Of a stretch of DNA of 64,000 bases, positions 34,285-47,103 are shown piece by piece. The translations under genes were made by a program, and so were the position numbers. Position 1 is the first letter of the stretch, and each line of letters starts with the position of its first letter. The notes under the pieces were generated by a model. That model saw only the letters and a program-made list of their open reading frames with translations. It made no database searches and was not told the DNA's origin. The stretch spans positions 46,974,522-47,038,521 of the forward strand of contig NC_089232.1 of assembly GCF_963924675.1 (NCBI RefSeq). Reading direction: 5' to 3'. Source of the stretch: Phocoena phocoena (Eukaryota; Chordata; Mammalia; Artiodactyla; Phocoenidae).

Positions 34285-37200
34285 GCTTGCAATATTGTGT
34301 TATATCTTTTCTCAGAATTATAGTTGAGTTTTGGCAGGTGAAATTTCAGTACCTTTATTTTCTTATCATTTATATTTTTAATTACAGTAGCTTTGTATGA
34401 ATGCCATTTTCTGTTTATTAATTTATTCACATTTTTAGTTCAAAAGTGTCCTTTGCTTTTAAGAATGTGACATTTCTTTAATTGATGGCACTTTCGGCAG
34501 GGGTGTGGCAGTGGTAAGTCTTTTAACATTTAGTTCTTTTTTTCTTTCTGTACGAACTTTAATATCCACCACTTGTTTACTCTCTCCTTCAGTATCAAGT
34601 GTCCAGGGGCTATTCTCCTTCTAAGTGACACTAAAAGCAGTGCCTTCCTAAAACTACAACTTTTTGTTCCATGGGCTTTCAAACCTCTCTCTTTCAGATT
34701 CCCCGGGAACCAAAGCTCTGATCCGCCATGCCTCTGTTATTAATATTTTTCATTCAGAGTTGCATTACCTCTTTTAACATTTTCTCCATTTTAAGCTTTT
34801 ACTGTTTTCTCATTATTTCTATGTATTCTATTTGATTTTGATCTGGCCTGGAATCCAGAGATAGTTATGATCATTCTGGAATATTTATTTGCTTCTTTAC
34901 ACAGATATTAATGTTTATCTCACATTTTCTATCTTCTTGTTATGATAGAGTTGTTGGCTGTGATTGGGTTTATTTGCTGTCCTCACTGGATTGTTTGTAT
35001 TTCTTGAAGATACATGGAGAATTAGATTTTTGGTAGCTACCATTGACATGGAGGAAACTGGGGCTTACTTATTAATTTAAATTACTGGTTTTTATTTGTG
35101 AAACCTAAACACTTCTCTTTTAGAAGACACTCTTGTTCCAAACTACTTATTTTTCTTTGGTAGTACATGTATGTGTGTGTGTTTATGTATAATTTTTAAG
35201 ATACTAGCATAGTGTTTGAGAATAACTTAAGTTCTGTATTATTTGATAGGTGTAATTTTAATCCATTTCAAAGAAGATGTACTTTTCTATGCTTATATTT
35301 GCATATTAACTTGAATGCTAACTGGCTCTCTCTATCTGACTTCCTTTGCAGCCTTCATAGTTAACTTGAGAAATTATCAAGAAGGTGTTGTATTCCATTT
35401 TTCAATTATCTTTTTAAATATGCTGGACATTTTTTTCCCTTTTTTCCATTCCTAGTTAGTTAACAGTGATCAATACCCTTCATCTTACTTATATTAATTT
35501 CCAGTGCCAGTTTCTATCACTCACAATTGAATTCCTTCTTCAATTTGTCCATGTATGTTGGCTACACTCAAAAGGTTATTATGGAGAGTTGCTTCAATTT
35601 TCAGTTTGAATGTTGCAAAGTCAAGTATTGATATCACAGCACCATGCATTTTCATAGTTAGACTTTGGCCCACTGGTTTTCTAAGTATTGAGATACTTTC
35701 TAAATTTAAGTGTTTTCACATGCCTAACTGGTAGAACAGATGATATTGAGAACTTTTTATAAAAGCCTTAAAAATGGGTAAAGAAGTTATATATTAGACT
35801 GTTGTCCATTCATGAATTCTACCTGAAGAGCTACTAAAGGACTTACATAATACCCATAAGATGCTGTATAGCACTGACTGGACCCAGTTCTAATTTTCCC
35901 TTAAATTAACAAGACACTGATTCCCAGACATTTTAAGTGACTAGTACATTGTCACAGTGCTAATGACAGTGCTAGGCCTTTTGCTTACTTCTGAAATAAA
36001 TTTCCTTATATACTAGTAAATGCTAGACTTTTGAGAGATGTTAATAATTTATATTTAGCCATACAAATTTTTCTGTACTATTATCCTATACAACAGTCAT
36101 AATTTATAAGTAGTTAATTAAATATTTTAGCAATCTCAGATTTCAGAGAGAAAAGTAGTTTACAGAGATAAATGGTAATTACTTCGTATGAGGGAAAACA
36201 AGAAGAGAGTTAAGAAAAGTGATTAGAAAGGGTATGGAGTTGCGATTTAATAACCATATAACCAATGGGGCTATTCATATTTAATCATATAGAAAATTAA
36301 AAGTTAAAAATCACAAGTAGGAGTGAGCAGTGTTTGTCTGTAATTCAATTATTTTTGAATCTTAATATGGAATTTAATTGGATGTCTCATCTTAATTTGG
36401 GTAATCACAGCAACATCCTTAGGCAAGGGTGATTCTATTTGTCTACTGTCATATCATTACAATATCCATCTTCCAGGAGGCTTCCTATTTTACAATATTT
36501 TGTCCTTACAAAACTCTCAATTTTAATGTGTTCAGTGCTTTTTTTTTTGTTTTAGTAAAGGCATCTTCAGTAGAGAGAATATTTATCAAAAGCCTTTATG
36601 CAGTGGGTGACCACAGTTGCCAATTTGCCTTAGGCTGCCCTGGCTTAAGTCTGTTTTTCAGGTGTAATTGTTAATAGCACCCCGTTTTACTCTCAAAGGC
36701 GTCCTCATGGAGAACAAATCATAATGCCATCTTATTTATGCCATCTAAGATCTTTTTAACCTCATCTGTTTTTGATGCCTTTGGTCATTGTTTCGCAGAG
36801 TTGTCACCACAGCAACCAAGTCTGAATAGACTCAGTCCAACTTCTGGCCACAGCAACCAACTTCACATAGCAAATTTCAACAGCACCTCATCTTAAACCT
36901 TCATCCTGTGACTCTCACCTCCTTCACCAAGGTTTTACTACTGTTGCTGAAGCATAAGATTCCAGAAGATCTGAATGACACTGACAAATGAACAACATGG
37001 AAGGACAGGCGAATTAGTGGGAAAATTTTTGACTAATGGGAAGAGGATCAAACAGATAAATTATTCCCTTTTCATCTTTTGGGACAGACTTCCTGAAAAG
37101 GAGCAGTAGTCTTGGAGTCTCAAAGAGGGCAATTCTGTGACATGAAGTCATAATTTGAGCTTGATTCTAAGCATTAGTCAGCTACCTACATATTTGTCAC

Positions 37201-37689
37201 TAACTCCCGTTTCCTCTCACTTCTGCTTCCTTGGGACTGCACCCACTAATAAAGCAGCAAAATATAAGCTTTTTATTTAAGGCTCTGCATTTTTAAGAAA
37301 CGCATATGATTGTAATTTGTAACTTCTTGGAAAGTGATTGCATAGGCTCAGAAAATGTTTTTTTTTTATATCAGATATGACTCATTCAACCAAGGGATGA
37401 TATTATTTACTCATACACACATATGTATATGCATATATATATATATGTGCGTGTGTGTGTGTATGTGTGTGTGTGTGAATGGGTGTGGGTGTGGGTTCAT
37501 GTGCATGAGATAGGTGTAACTTCATCATCACTTCTTTACCTAGAATGGTTTTGAATGCCTAAGAAGGTGAATTACTTGGAAAAGCAAGTTTAGAAGGGAA
37601 AATATCTTTATTGATATCTGCATTACTCCAGGTATTGTGTTGGATGTTTTCACACTTGTCACTACTTGCATTTACATCTTACAGCCACT
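34285..37689. other. Mostly unique AT-rich DNA
   Basis: No gene. Weak MIR-like sequence near 35930-36000 (ttttaagtgactagtacatt). A GC-richer block at about 36690-37260 contains two gccacagcaaccaa-type strings (about 36811 and 36849) and ends gactgcacccactaataaag; it could be an old LTR end but I cannot place it. Confidence 0.4.
37428..37482. repeat. Mixed (AT)n/(TG)n microsatellite
   Basis: gcatatatatatatatgtgc followed by gtgtgtgtgtatgtgtgtgt. Confidence 0.9.
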
Positions 37690-38075
37690 TTGCAAATTGG
37701 AGGACTTAAGTCATTGATTTCAGTTCATATAACTTACGGTATTTTGTATTACCTTTTTGCCACAATTCTTATTTTCCTCCTATTAAGTCCCTTGCTATAA
37801 GTGGACTGTACTTCCTAGTCACACTGACATCACATTTGGCATATGTCCTGATTAATTTAATGAAATGTGAGGGTAACAAATGTCATCTATGGACAACATA
37901 TTTAAGAGCCTGCAGAAGGTTTCCCATATATACCTTCCCTCTTTTGCAAAATCTACATAAAACAAATTCACAGCTCACCCACAATGGAAAAGTAGTGTGA
38001 GCTAGAAATAAAACTCTTGTTGTGAGCCACTACAATTTTTAGGCCCTTTGTACTGCAGTATAACTTATATTCCGT
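37690..38075 (+). mobile_element. LTR-like ancient repeat 3' part
   Basis: gagctagaaataaaactctt (polyadenylation signal) followed by gttgtgagccactacaattt and gtactgcagtataacttata has the layout of an MLT/ERVL-type LTR end. The left end is not defined. Confidence 0.4.
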
Positions 38076-38168
38076 TAATAAATGGTGGTGCAAACATCCA
38101 AATGTTTAGGTCTTAAGCAGAGAAGAATAGAATGCATATCCTGCTCTCAAAAGGTATGGAAGGTCATT

Positions 38169-39230
38169 CTATTTTTAGTTTTTTAAGGAACCACCATACT
38201 GTTCTCCATAGTGGCTGTATCAATTTATATTCCCACCAACGGTGCAAGGGGGATCCCTTTTCTCCAAACTCTCTGCAGCATTTACTGTTTGTAGATTTTT
38301 TGATGATGGCCATTCTGACTGGTGTGAGGTGATACCTCATTGTAGTTTTGATTTGCATTTCTCTAATGATTAGTGCTGTTGAGCATTCTTTCATGTGTTT
38401 GTTGGCAATCTGTATATCTTCTTTGGAGACATGTCAATTTAGGTCTTCTGCCCATTTTTGGATTGGGTTGTTTGTATTTTTGATATTGAGCTGCATGAGC
38501 TGCTTGTAAATTTTTGAGATTAACCCTTTGTCAATTGCTTCATTTGCAAATATTTTTTCCCATTCTGAGGGTTGTCTTTTTGTCTTGTTTATGGTTTGAA
38601 AATGAACAACAAAAATATATTGAAAGCACTATGAACTAAAGGGAAATGTGTAACTAATCTCATTCCCAAAACTCAGAGGATGAGCACAACACCAAAAATG
38701 AATCAGACTACAGAGCAAATAAGAAATTAATAACTCATAAAGTAGATAGAACAAGGAAACTGATAAAAATCTAAAAATTGGTTACTTGTCTAAGGGAAGG
38801 AAACCCAACAATCTAATATTCTTGAAAAGCCTAGCAAACAAAATTGAAATAAAGAGGGAACTACTAAAATCAAGACTGAGAAACTAGATATAGGGACACA
38901 TATCTAAATTATTTTTAAAAATTAAGAAATGCTGCACATAATTCCATGCTTACAATATTAAAAAACCTGAATAAAGTTGATTATTTCTATTCATCCCAGT
39001 TTCTCCTACCTCAACATACATTATAAAAAATGAATAGTGTTTTACACTGCATAATACTGGTTTGTTACCTAGAGATATTATGTTGTATAGCAGATCTCTA
39101 CAACTTATTCATCTTGGACAACAGAAACTTTGCATATGTCTAAACTCATGAAGAGTTTACGTACATGAAATGTGTACAGTATTTTTGTGTATAAATTATA
39201 CCTCAATAAAACTAAAAAGAAAAAGAAAAT
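38169..39230. mobile_element. Chimeric L1-mediated insertion: inverted L1 plus other sequence
   Basis: A 1,062-bp block flanked by a perfect 19-bp duplication, aaaggtatggaaggtcatt (38150-38168 and 39231-39249). The left part (38169-38597) is an antisense piece of ORF2 from a young-type L1, reading on the minus strand from aaaccataaacaag to ctaaaaatagaat. The right part (38598-39230) is not the matching L1 3' end. It contains degraded L1-like sequence (about 38730-38900), further unplaced sequence, an AATAAA (39205-39210) and an A-rich tail. The inverted 5' part fits twin priming; the right part must come from another RNA or from transduced flank. Confidence 0.72.
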
Positions 39231-39249
39231 AAAGGTATGGAAGGTCATT

Positions 39250-39559
39250 AAGGATACAAGACTACAAACATAAAATATAAAGGAAAATATTAGTAAATCC
39301 ATACAAAATCCTAAATGAGGGAAACAGTCAAGAGTTTTTAGAGGATTTCAAAGAAGATAATGATTCTTAATTTACACTACCATTTCCCCCCCCCATGGTG
39401 TTATTTCTTCTTCTCCATACCCTGAACTTACCATATTTTATTTCATGCATTTATTTTAAAAATAAGCAAACTATCCTCTATTTGTACTATATTTTTAGTA
39501 ACTATATGCAGATCTCACTATATTAATATATTGTATACATTATAAAACATACAAAGATA
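39250..39559. other. Unannotated AT-rich DNA
   Basis: No gene or classifiable repeat; a run of nine C residues lies near 39389-39397. Confidence 0.5.
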
Positions 39560-39569
39560 AGAGATAAAA

Positions 39570-39913
39570 TTAAAAGACAAATACTGTATGTTTTCACTTA
39601 TATGTGGAATCTAAAAATTAGAACAAACTAGTGAATAACAAAAAAGAAACAGACTCATGGGTATAACAAACTAGTGGTTACCAGTGGGGAGAAGGAAGGT
39701 GGAATGGGCAAAATACGGGTAGGGGATTAAGAGGTACAAACTACTATGTATAAAATAAATAAGGTACAAGGATATATATTGTACAGCACAGGGAATATAG
39801 CTAATATTTTATAAATATAAATGGAATATAATCTATAAAAATTTTGAATCACTATGTTGTACACCTGAGCCTAATATAATATTGTAGATCAACTATACCT
39901 CAATTAAAAAAAG
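39570..39913 (+). mobile_element. 5'-truncated L1 3' end
   Basis: Only the last part of an L1: gttttcacttatatgtggaa to gatcaactatacctcaatta. The short duplication agagataaaa is at 39560-39569 and 39914-39923. It is more diverged than L1-A, L1-B or L1-D. Confidence 0.8.
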
Positions 39914-40166
39914 AGAGATAAAACCCACTGGGCCAGCCTGTTGACTTATTTAATCTCTACTTAAGACTCTTGATGACAGTGCTTCTCTTATAATTTAAAG
40001 ACTCTGATTATATATTGAAGAATCATGATTTTGCTTGCAAGAAACAGAAAACAATGTCTGTACTAAGCACAAATAAAAATAATTAGATGAATATTGGAGC
40101 CTCACCGAAATCAAGGAAGGCCAAATTTGGACAAGCAGCCAGATTCAAGGTCGTTCTAGAAAGCCA

Positions 40167-40257
40167 AGATTCTGGTTTTATAAATAAATAAGTAAATAAA
40201 TAAATAAAAATAAATAAATATACACATACACACACACACACACATATATATATATGC
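40167..40257. repeat. Compound microsatellite (AAAT)n(AC)n(AT)n
   Basis: aaataaataagtaaataaat, then cacacacacacacacatata. It may have grown from a retroposon tail, but no body is recognisable. Confidence 0.9.
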
Positions 40258-41875
40258 CAGCATAAGAACTGACTTTCACTAAGACTGTAGAAAATAGGGA
40301 CCTTAATAGGTTTGCTTGAAGGACAGAAGGAAAAAAAATTCAAATTTTAACAATAGTCAGTTGAGATTCTCTATACCCCCAGTTTTAGCAATTTATGCAC
40401 ATTCAGGCTTACTCTGCTTAGCATATCTTCAAACTTGCATTCTAACCCATTGAATGTTTTCCTAATAACTGTCACTCACCTAATCCACTTCAGTCATTAT
40501 AGAAATAGTAATCATGTACACATTCATTATAGAGCTAATAGGAAATGATGAAATAATAGTTCAGATCTATAAAAAATTATCTATCTAGATCAATCTTTGT
40601 GCATTTAGTACTGTTCAGTATCCATTTAAATTTGTCTCACATACAACAGAATTAAATATTAGAAGAATATTTACAAAAATAGTTTCATAATGCTAGTAAT
40701 ATAATTCTCTGAGAAAATTTGGGGAAAAATCCTGCTTAGTCTGGGTACTGAGAAGCCAAAGTTCCATTAATTATTTGCTGACACTCCAGATTAAATTTAT
40801 CATATATAGACTGCAGAGGGGGAACTGACAGGACTATTTTTCTTCAGTTACGGTTCTTTATTACCTTTCTCTAAAGATCAGGATCACTGTTTCTGTGTTA
40901 TTAAAGACATTAATCTAAAAATACCTGAAATGACCCTAACAACTGACTTGCTAGTGTGATGGTTTGTTCAGCCACTGATCATGTTAAATAGATTGAGGAA
41001 CTACAGAAAATACCCTTCGTTTTAATGTGATACTCTGAATATGAGAATTTGGAACTTCCAATCAATCTGCTGTGAGGGAAGATGAGCCATCTTCGGAGTC
41101 AAAGGAGCTAATGTAAAATTGAGTAAATTATTGAATTAAATATTCTCACCCACAGAGTTCTTTAAGGACCTAGATACTATTCCAAGGAAGATCTTTAAAG
41201 GGAGTGTAATATCACTGGAACACTTAGTCCAAAAATTTCGGACATATTTTATTAGAATGCTTTCTACTATGTGGTTTAGATTGGGAGAAAATAGGGAAAA
41301 CTAGAACATAATTATAAAATAAATGAGCTTTTTTCCCCTTTTGATAGTAATGGGGTGTTAACATTCTCTAAAATAAGAAAGAGACTGGAGCAGTTCCATT
41401 CTTGCATATTTTCAGTGTATGTTGGTTATAGGCTTCAAAGAGCTACTCGATTTAGAAAAACACATAAGGAAAACCAGAAACTTAATACATGTAAATCATA
41501 ATGGCAATGTTAAAATGTTGGTAAAGTCAGGTAAGTACCCAGGGGAAGTCATGTAGTAGCAAGTGGAGGTGGATGTAGCATTTATGAAGGATCAAAAGAA
41601 AGCAAGGTCAATAATTCTTAAGGAGGCTTCCAATATATTTCCTAGTATTTTAAAAGATTCAAGCCTTCCAAATGTGGACTTTTCACACTTAATTCTGTAT
41701 AAAGATTTTTAAAAAGTCACTATCTTTTCTGACCTAGATTGAAAACTCCCCTAACAAGTTTTCTTGCTCCCATTCTGTTTCCAATGAATGTATATTCTAC
41801 AGTTCAAAAGTCAGAGATCTCTTTATATTAAGATCTCTTTATGTTATAAAGTGGGAACAAGATCCATGACATTCT
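40258..41875. other. Unannotated unique DNA
   Basis: No supported gene or repeat. Confidence 0.5.
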
Positions 41876-41879
41876 TCTG

Positions 41880-42795
41880 CTTGCCATTATCACTTAGAGT
41901 AAATGTAAATGCTTTATCAGATGTGCATGGTTTCTCTCCAGCCTTGGCCCTTACTAACCTGGCACTTTATTTCTACGCTCTAACTATGTTGGACTTCCAG
42001 GGATTCCTAAAATGCCTCCAGTTCTTTCCATTTCATGAACTGCACATCCACCCTCATACCCCATTCCTCATTACTTAGCATGGCTAACTCCTAGTCTTCA
42101 AATGCCAGGTTAAATATATTTTCTCTGATTAGCCATCACTAACCACTTAATCTGAAGTAGCTGCCTCCTGCTATCTGCCCTTAAGCTCTATGCTCTCTTC
42201 TGCATAACATTTAACACAGGGTACACCTGTGTGTTTGTATTAATTAGTATATAAGCTACACTGCTGGTAAGCAAACAAACAATATCAAAAACACGAACCC
42301 AAGATTCAGTAGCTTGAATGAGGTAGAAGTTGATCTCACTTCCTAAACAGTCCAGAGGTGAATGGTCTTGTGCCTGGTGCGGAGCTTATGCAATCTTCAG
42401 CATGTGTTTTTTTAAACATTTGAGTTCAAAACAGTTCAGTTTTTCACCAATATCCAGCCATCAGGTAAGGCGAAAGAAAGGAGGGTGAGGCAAAGAGTGT
42501 AATACACACTACTTCCATTTCCTCTTACTGGACAAAACGTTAACTGTATGGTCACACCTAATTGAGAGACAGGCTGGGGAATGTAGCCTAGGTTGGCAGT
42601 CACTTGTCCAACTAAGTCAGTGGCAAGAAAAAATAAATAGTGGAGAACAAATAGAAGCCTTGGCTAAGGTACATTTTTTAAATGTTTTAATGCCTGTCTT
42701 CTCCACTAGCCTGCCCATGAAGATAGAAACAACTCTGTTTACTTATTATCTAGCTCAGTGGCTGGCACCTAGAAAGTACTCAATAACTAGACTTT
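41880..42795 (+). mobile_element. L2 (LINE-2) 3' end, interrupted
   Basis: gcatggctaactcctagtct and tctgattagccatcactaac in the left part (to about 42220), then cttctccactagcctgccca, gctcagtggctggcacctag and aaagtactcaataactag in the right part (about 42675-42795), follow the order of the mammalian L2 3' end. About 450 bp of other sequence separates the two parts. Confidence 0.72.
42225..42670. other. Insert within L2, family unresolved
   Basis: ctggtaagcaaacaaacaat, then aagattcagtagcttgaatg, and near the end gtcagtggcaagaa. I have seen dispersed repeats that begin in this way but cannot name this one. It separates two parts of one L2, so it is probably a mobile element. Confidence 0.4.
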
Positions 42796-42829
42796 AATTA
42801 AATAAATAAAATCAATTCTGAATCATACT

Positions 42830-43042
42830 CTGAAGTAATTTAGCACATTCTTTTATTACAACCCTCACAGGTACCTGATATTAGATAATTTATGTATTTG
42901 TTTAGGTATGTATTTTCTGTCTTCCTTACTAAATTGTAAGTTTGAAAAGAGTAGGCACCTTTACTATTCATTTCAAAGCTATATTCCCAGTACATAGTAC
43001 AATGTGAGCATTAAATTAATGCATGTTGAATTAATAAATTAA
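42830..43042 (+). mobile_element. L2 3' end, second copy
   Basis: ctaaattgtaagtttgaaaa, then ctatattcccagtacatagt, and a tail attaatgcatgttgaattaa again follow the L2 3' end. Confidence 0.68.
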
Positions 43043-43112
43043 GGTAAAAATGTAATTGGTTCCCCAATTTATAGGATTTTGACAAGGTTGGGCAACTGAC
43101 AAATTCCAGAGC

Positions 43113-43365
43113 TTTTTCCTTTACACCAGTATTTCTCTACATTTTTCTCATCACCATCCCATCCATCCAAGGTGCTATCTGAAACATTTTTTCTATGCAG
43201 TACCCCATGTAAGTTCAGTACCACAGATCTGTTTATGTGCTGTGGTCCTTTGGAGGGCCATAGATTATTGTAATATTTAAGAATATTTGCCTCTCCCCCA
43301 TCCCAGGAACGAATTTTTGCTTCCTTGGGGATAATATAGCCCCTGTTGAGAATGCTTGCTCTATA
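43113..43365. mobile_element. Possible hAT-type MITE
   Basis: cagtatttctctacattttt at the left and ctgttgagaatgcttg at the right form an imperfect inverted pair of hAT character. An open frame of 101 codons on the minus strand here is judged to be chance. Confidence 0.3.
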
Positions 43366-43377
43366 ACATGACATTTA

Positions 43378-43494
43378 CTATTTTAGTTTATGTTAAGGAT
43401 GACAAGAGATTTCATTCGGGGATATCACTGATGAGCTACATAAAACCAAACTAAATTTTGCTAAAGAAATATGCAAAATTGTGGGTTTGAAAAC
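43378..43494 (+). repeat. Direct-repeat unit A, unknown family
   Basis: ctattttagtttatgtta, then ttcattcggggatatcactg, then ccaaactaaattttgct. A diverged second copy is at 44178-44282 in the same orientation, about 800 bp away. I do not recognise it as a named repeat. Confidence 0.65.
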
Positions 43495-44177
43495 CAAGTA
43501 TATGGCCCAATAATAAATTTAGTTTAGTCTACATTTCCTCTGTTTTTAATTTACATTTTCTCTATGGATATCTATAACTACCATTATATGAGTATTATAA
43601 TTTGTTAGACACGGGCCTAGCACTTCACATAAGTTTTCTGATAGAAATCTTGTTTTGTGGGAGAAACTGTTTAAAATTTTGGGGTTCAGTATACTTCAGG
43701 GTATTATGAAAAGGAAAATGATATCTTTTGGAATAGCCGGAAGAGGAAAAGAAATACTGTAAAATATTTGTATGGACAAGGTTATTTGCAGTTTTTTATT
43801 AAAATTATTATTGGCTATGTACATTATAATAATTTTGTGATAAGTTTATTTAGAGTAGATAGTATACAGTTCTAAAATTCCATTAGCATATTATATGATT
43901 TAATAGAGAATTTTTTCATGTCAGTGAAATTGCATACGCCTGACCTGTATCTTATTAGTTAATTACAAATCATGACTTTTCTCAGTTATACTTTAGAATA
44001 GATTATTATTATGGCATATTACTGGGGCTAAGTTTATATACAATTCATACAGTTATAGAGAAACCCAAACAAAGTATGAAGCTATGCTCTGTTTACAAAA
44101 AGTTTGTTTTTAAAAAATTCAATAATTTGTGAGTTAAATTTGACAGTTATCTCCCACAAGCATTTCTATAAAATTAA
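43495..44177. other. Unannotated DNA between the direct repeats
   Basis: AT-rich; no gene or known repeat seen. Confidence 0.5.
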
Positions 44178-44282
44178 ATATTTTAGTTATGTTCAGGGAT
44201 ATCATTCAGGGACATGACTGATGGGCCACAAAAAATCAAACAAATTTTGCCAATAGAACAAGAAAAAATGTTGATTTGAATA
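44178..44282 (+). repeat. Direct-repeat unit B, unknown family
   Basis: atattttagttatgttcagg, then atcattcagggacatgactg, then caaacaaattttgcc. About three quarters of positions agree with unit A by eye, with a gap of a few bases near the start. Confidence 0.65.
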
Positions 44283-45949
44283 TTCTAAGATGTAACACGC
44301 TGCTTATCCCAAAATCAGTTTTATGGCAACCTCTGTACTCTGGAACATAGCATACAAGCACCAACTAAAACAATCAAATAAAATAAAAATTATGAACTGC
44401 TAAATAGTAATCACAACAAGTGTATGTTTAACATGTTTTAACCTGTATTCAAGCCTCTTCTCTGGCCACATCACGGTGATAGCATTTATCACTTTTACTT
44501 ATAGTCATTGATTTATTCTCTATCTTTATACCATTAAAATATAAATTTCTTAGTAGTAAAACTCTATTCAATTTAATGTCACCTAGGAGAATGGAACAAT
44601 GTTGAAATTACAGTGTAAAAAAATCCATCATGTATCCAAAGATTACTATCTCATGTAGTATGTCTTATACATCTTTATTAACCACCTAATACTGACCTCA
44701 GTGATTTGTATATTTTTGTCCAAGTTAATTTAATATATAACTATAATAAATGTGATAAACTTTTCTTTCTCTTTCTCACACCTAATTAAAAGTGGTACCC
44801 TAACAGAGCTAGACACAAGCACCAGAGCCACTGAAAAAAGGAAGAGGAGCAGAGGGGAAAAAAAACAAACAAAAAACAGGTGTCAAAAGAAAATGCCAAT
44901 GGTAGGGCAGAGAATAAAAAGTGAAAGTAATAATTAGTTACTGGAGTCATTAAGAAAATGTTGATGATATTCCATATAATATCTTTTAAAGCAGGCAAGT
45001 ATATAATGCAATACAAAAATATTCTCATCCAAAAATATGTAAAATTGAAAGGTGTTGGCTCTTAAACCAATAAGCTTTAGCTATATGGAAAATTACTTTC
45101 TTAAAACAGATTATTCACATATTATGCTAGATCAAAGATATTACTGTATGGATAATTCAAGACTCTATTTTGATTCATTTCAACTTTTGAAGAAATTTCA
45201 CATGAAAAGCCTATGATAAGTTCTTATAAGAACAAGAATTTTATTTGCTTTGGAAGCTTCTCTGACACCACAAATCCTTTTTTAAGTTCTTACTCTATGC
45301 TAAAGCTGGGTTGTAATGATAAACAGTATGATATTGGATTTGCATTAGAGATTAGCATAAAAAGATGATAAAGAGGAGGTAAGGTTAGTACTAAGAAAAG
45401 TCTTGCCTTCTCAGTTAAATAATTGGTAGGAGACAGGTAGGTGACTCCTTTAGACAAATAGCTGAATATGATATGAATTTATTCATTAGAGTCCTACCAG
45501 ATTACATTCTTTGTTGTATTTCTTAAAAGAATAAAACAGTGCAAACTTTGAGATGTAGGCATACATGTCAGAAACTTTTACATGTCTCTAAAACTCAACA
45601 TTTCAGGTTAAGATTTTTATTTTCTTTGCTCAGGTAGCCAATTTCAAAAGGAACCACCCAGTTTCAGGACAACCTCTAAAAATATAATCATATTCTCATT
45701 GATCATGCTTTATAAAATATTCAACATGGTACTCTCCACCCTTCAGATGGTGACTCCTCCAAGCTGTTTTTAAGGAAAAAATTTATTTGACACATTACGG
45801 AACTCTTTTCTCACATGCAGGTTCTGATATATCATTTGGGAGCTCCATAGCAATAACCACTACCATAAAACCAAAAACCACCTAAAGATTAAAATCATTT
45901 TTAAAAAGTCTTGGAAATAGTGAAAGTAACTTAGAAATTATCGTTACTA
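44283..45949. other. Unique AT-rich DNA, faint L2-like patch
   Basis: At about 44448-44620, ggtgatagcatttatcactt and ataaatttcttagtagtaaa have L2 3'-end character. Otherwise no gene or repeat. Confidence 0.4.
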
Positions 45950-46175
45950 CCATTCTTGTTTTGCCCAAAATGAATCTGAGGCTGAGAGAAGGGAAGCGAT
46001 TTGCTCAAGATCATATATATATATCACAAATAATGGCCAGCATATGATGAATGCTTAGTAGACACTATAGTTAAGTCCCTGACATGGATTGTTCCATTTC
46101 ATCATCTCAACAAAGTTATGAGGTAGATATTTATTGCTATCCTTATTTTACAGATGCATCTTGGTGAGGATAAGA
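45950..46175 (-). mobile_element. MIR fragments, probably two copies
   Basis: gaatctgaggctgagagaag, then agcgatttgctcaagatcat, is one MIR core in antisense (45950-46045). It is followed by gatgaatgcttagtagacac, then caaagttatgaggtagatat and ccttattttacagatgcatc, a second antisense piece (46045-46175). The order repeats the same MIR region, so two copies are likely. Confidence 0.65.
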
Positions 46176-47100
46176 AATGTTTTTAACTATGGAAGACTCT
46201 AACACTAGAAATTGTCTTGCTTTCTAGAAACTTATTTTTATATCACATTTTACTGAATAATTAATCTACTATTTAGATAAACAAGATAAAATTTAAATTG
46301 TATATGTTATACAGGCTTTATATAAAATTTAAAAACATTTGGAGAATGCAAAACCTTGAGCTAACAAAGAGTAGAACTGGAGCCATTGTAAATAATTTGG
46401 GGGCATGTTTTATCATTAGAGACAGCTGAGAAACTCTCAAGCCATAACATGAGTATCCATTTACTTCCATACTCTTAAAGTCAGTTAAATCATATTTCAG
46501 TGGTTCTGAGATGCATTTTTATTTCACTTTTTTAAAACTTTATGAAATCAGGATGCTCCTTATAATTGAAGGCATATTATAAGTGATACTGGTCAAATAT
46601 AGATATTACAGTTACTGTTACAAAACATGTGCAGAATTGATCTTGTACATGAAGTAGCTAGACAACAAGATATTTTTCTTAAGTTTAAAAACTAAAAACC
46701 AGTTATGGAAAAATATGAATACTGGTTGTTCTCTGAATACCATCAGAGATCATCTTGTAAGATCAAAAAATTCTCAGCATCTAAACTTGGAGTATAATGG
46801 CAGTATACACTTTTTAAAGAAACGTTACATCCAAAATGTATAGGCAAGAGAGACTTTGATCCCACATGAAAACCCTTTGGCTATTGTTAAGTTTAAGTTT
46901 AAAAAATTAAGAAGCATAAAATTCTGCCTACTAAGAAACAAGAAACACCTCAATAAATTTGTTACACTTACATTTTCTTTTTTATGCACAAACATAATAT
47001 ATCATAAAGCATCAACATATAAGCATGTCAACAAGAGATCTTTAAATATGTATAACAAAAAATTAAGTGATTTTAAGTCAGTATTTTAAAGTTTAATTAA
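46176..47100. other. Unannotated AT-rich DNA
   Basis: No gene or classifiable repeat. Confidence 0.5.
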
Positions 47101-47103
47101 TCG

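Noticed and set aside
36690..37260. Possible exon or LTR in a GC-richer block
   Set aside because: No open frame with splice sites, and no terminal repeats or partner LTR could be shown; left as unannotated.
43069..43374. 101-codon open frame on the minus strand
   Set aside because: It overlaps a possible hAT-type MITE and resembles no protein I know.
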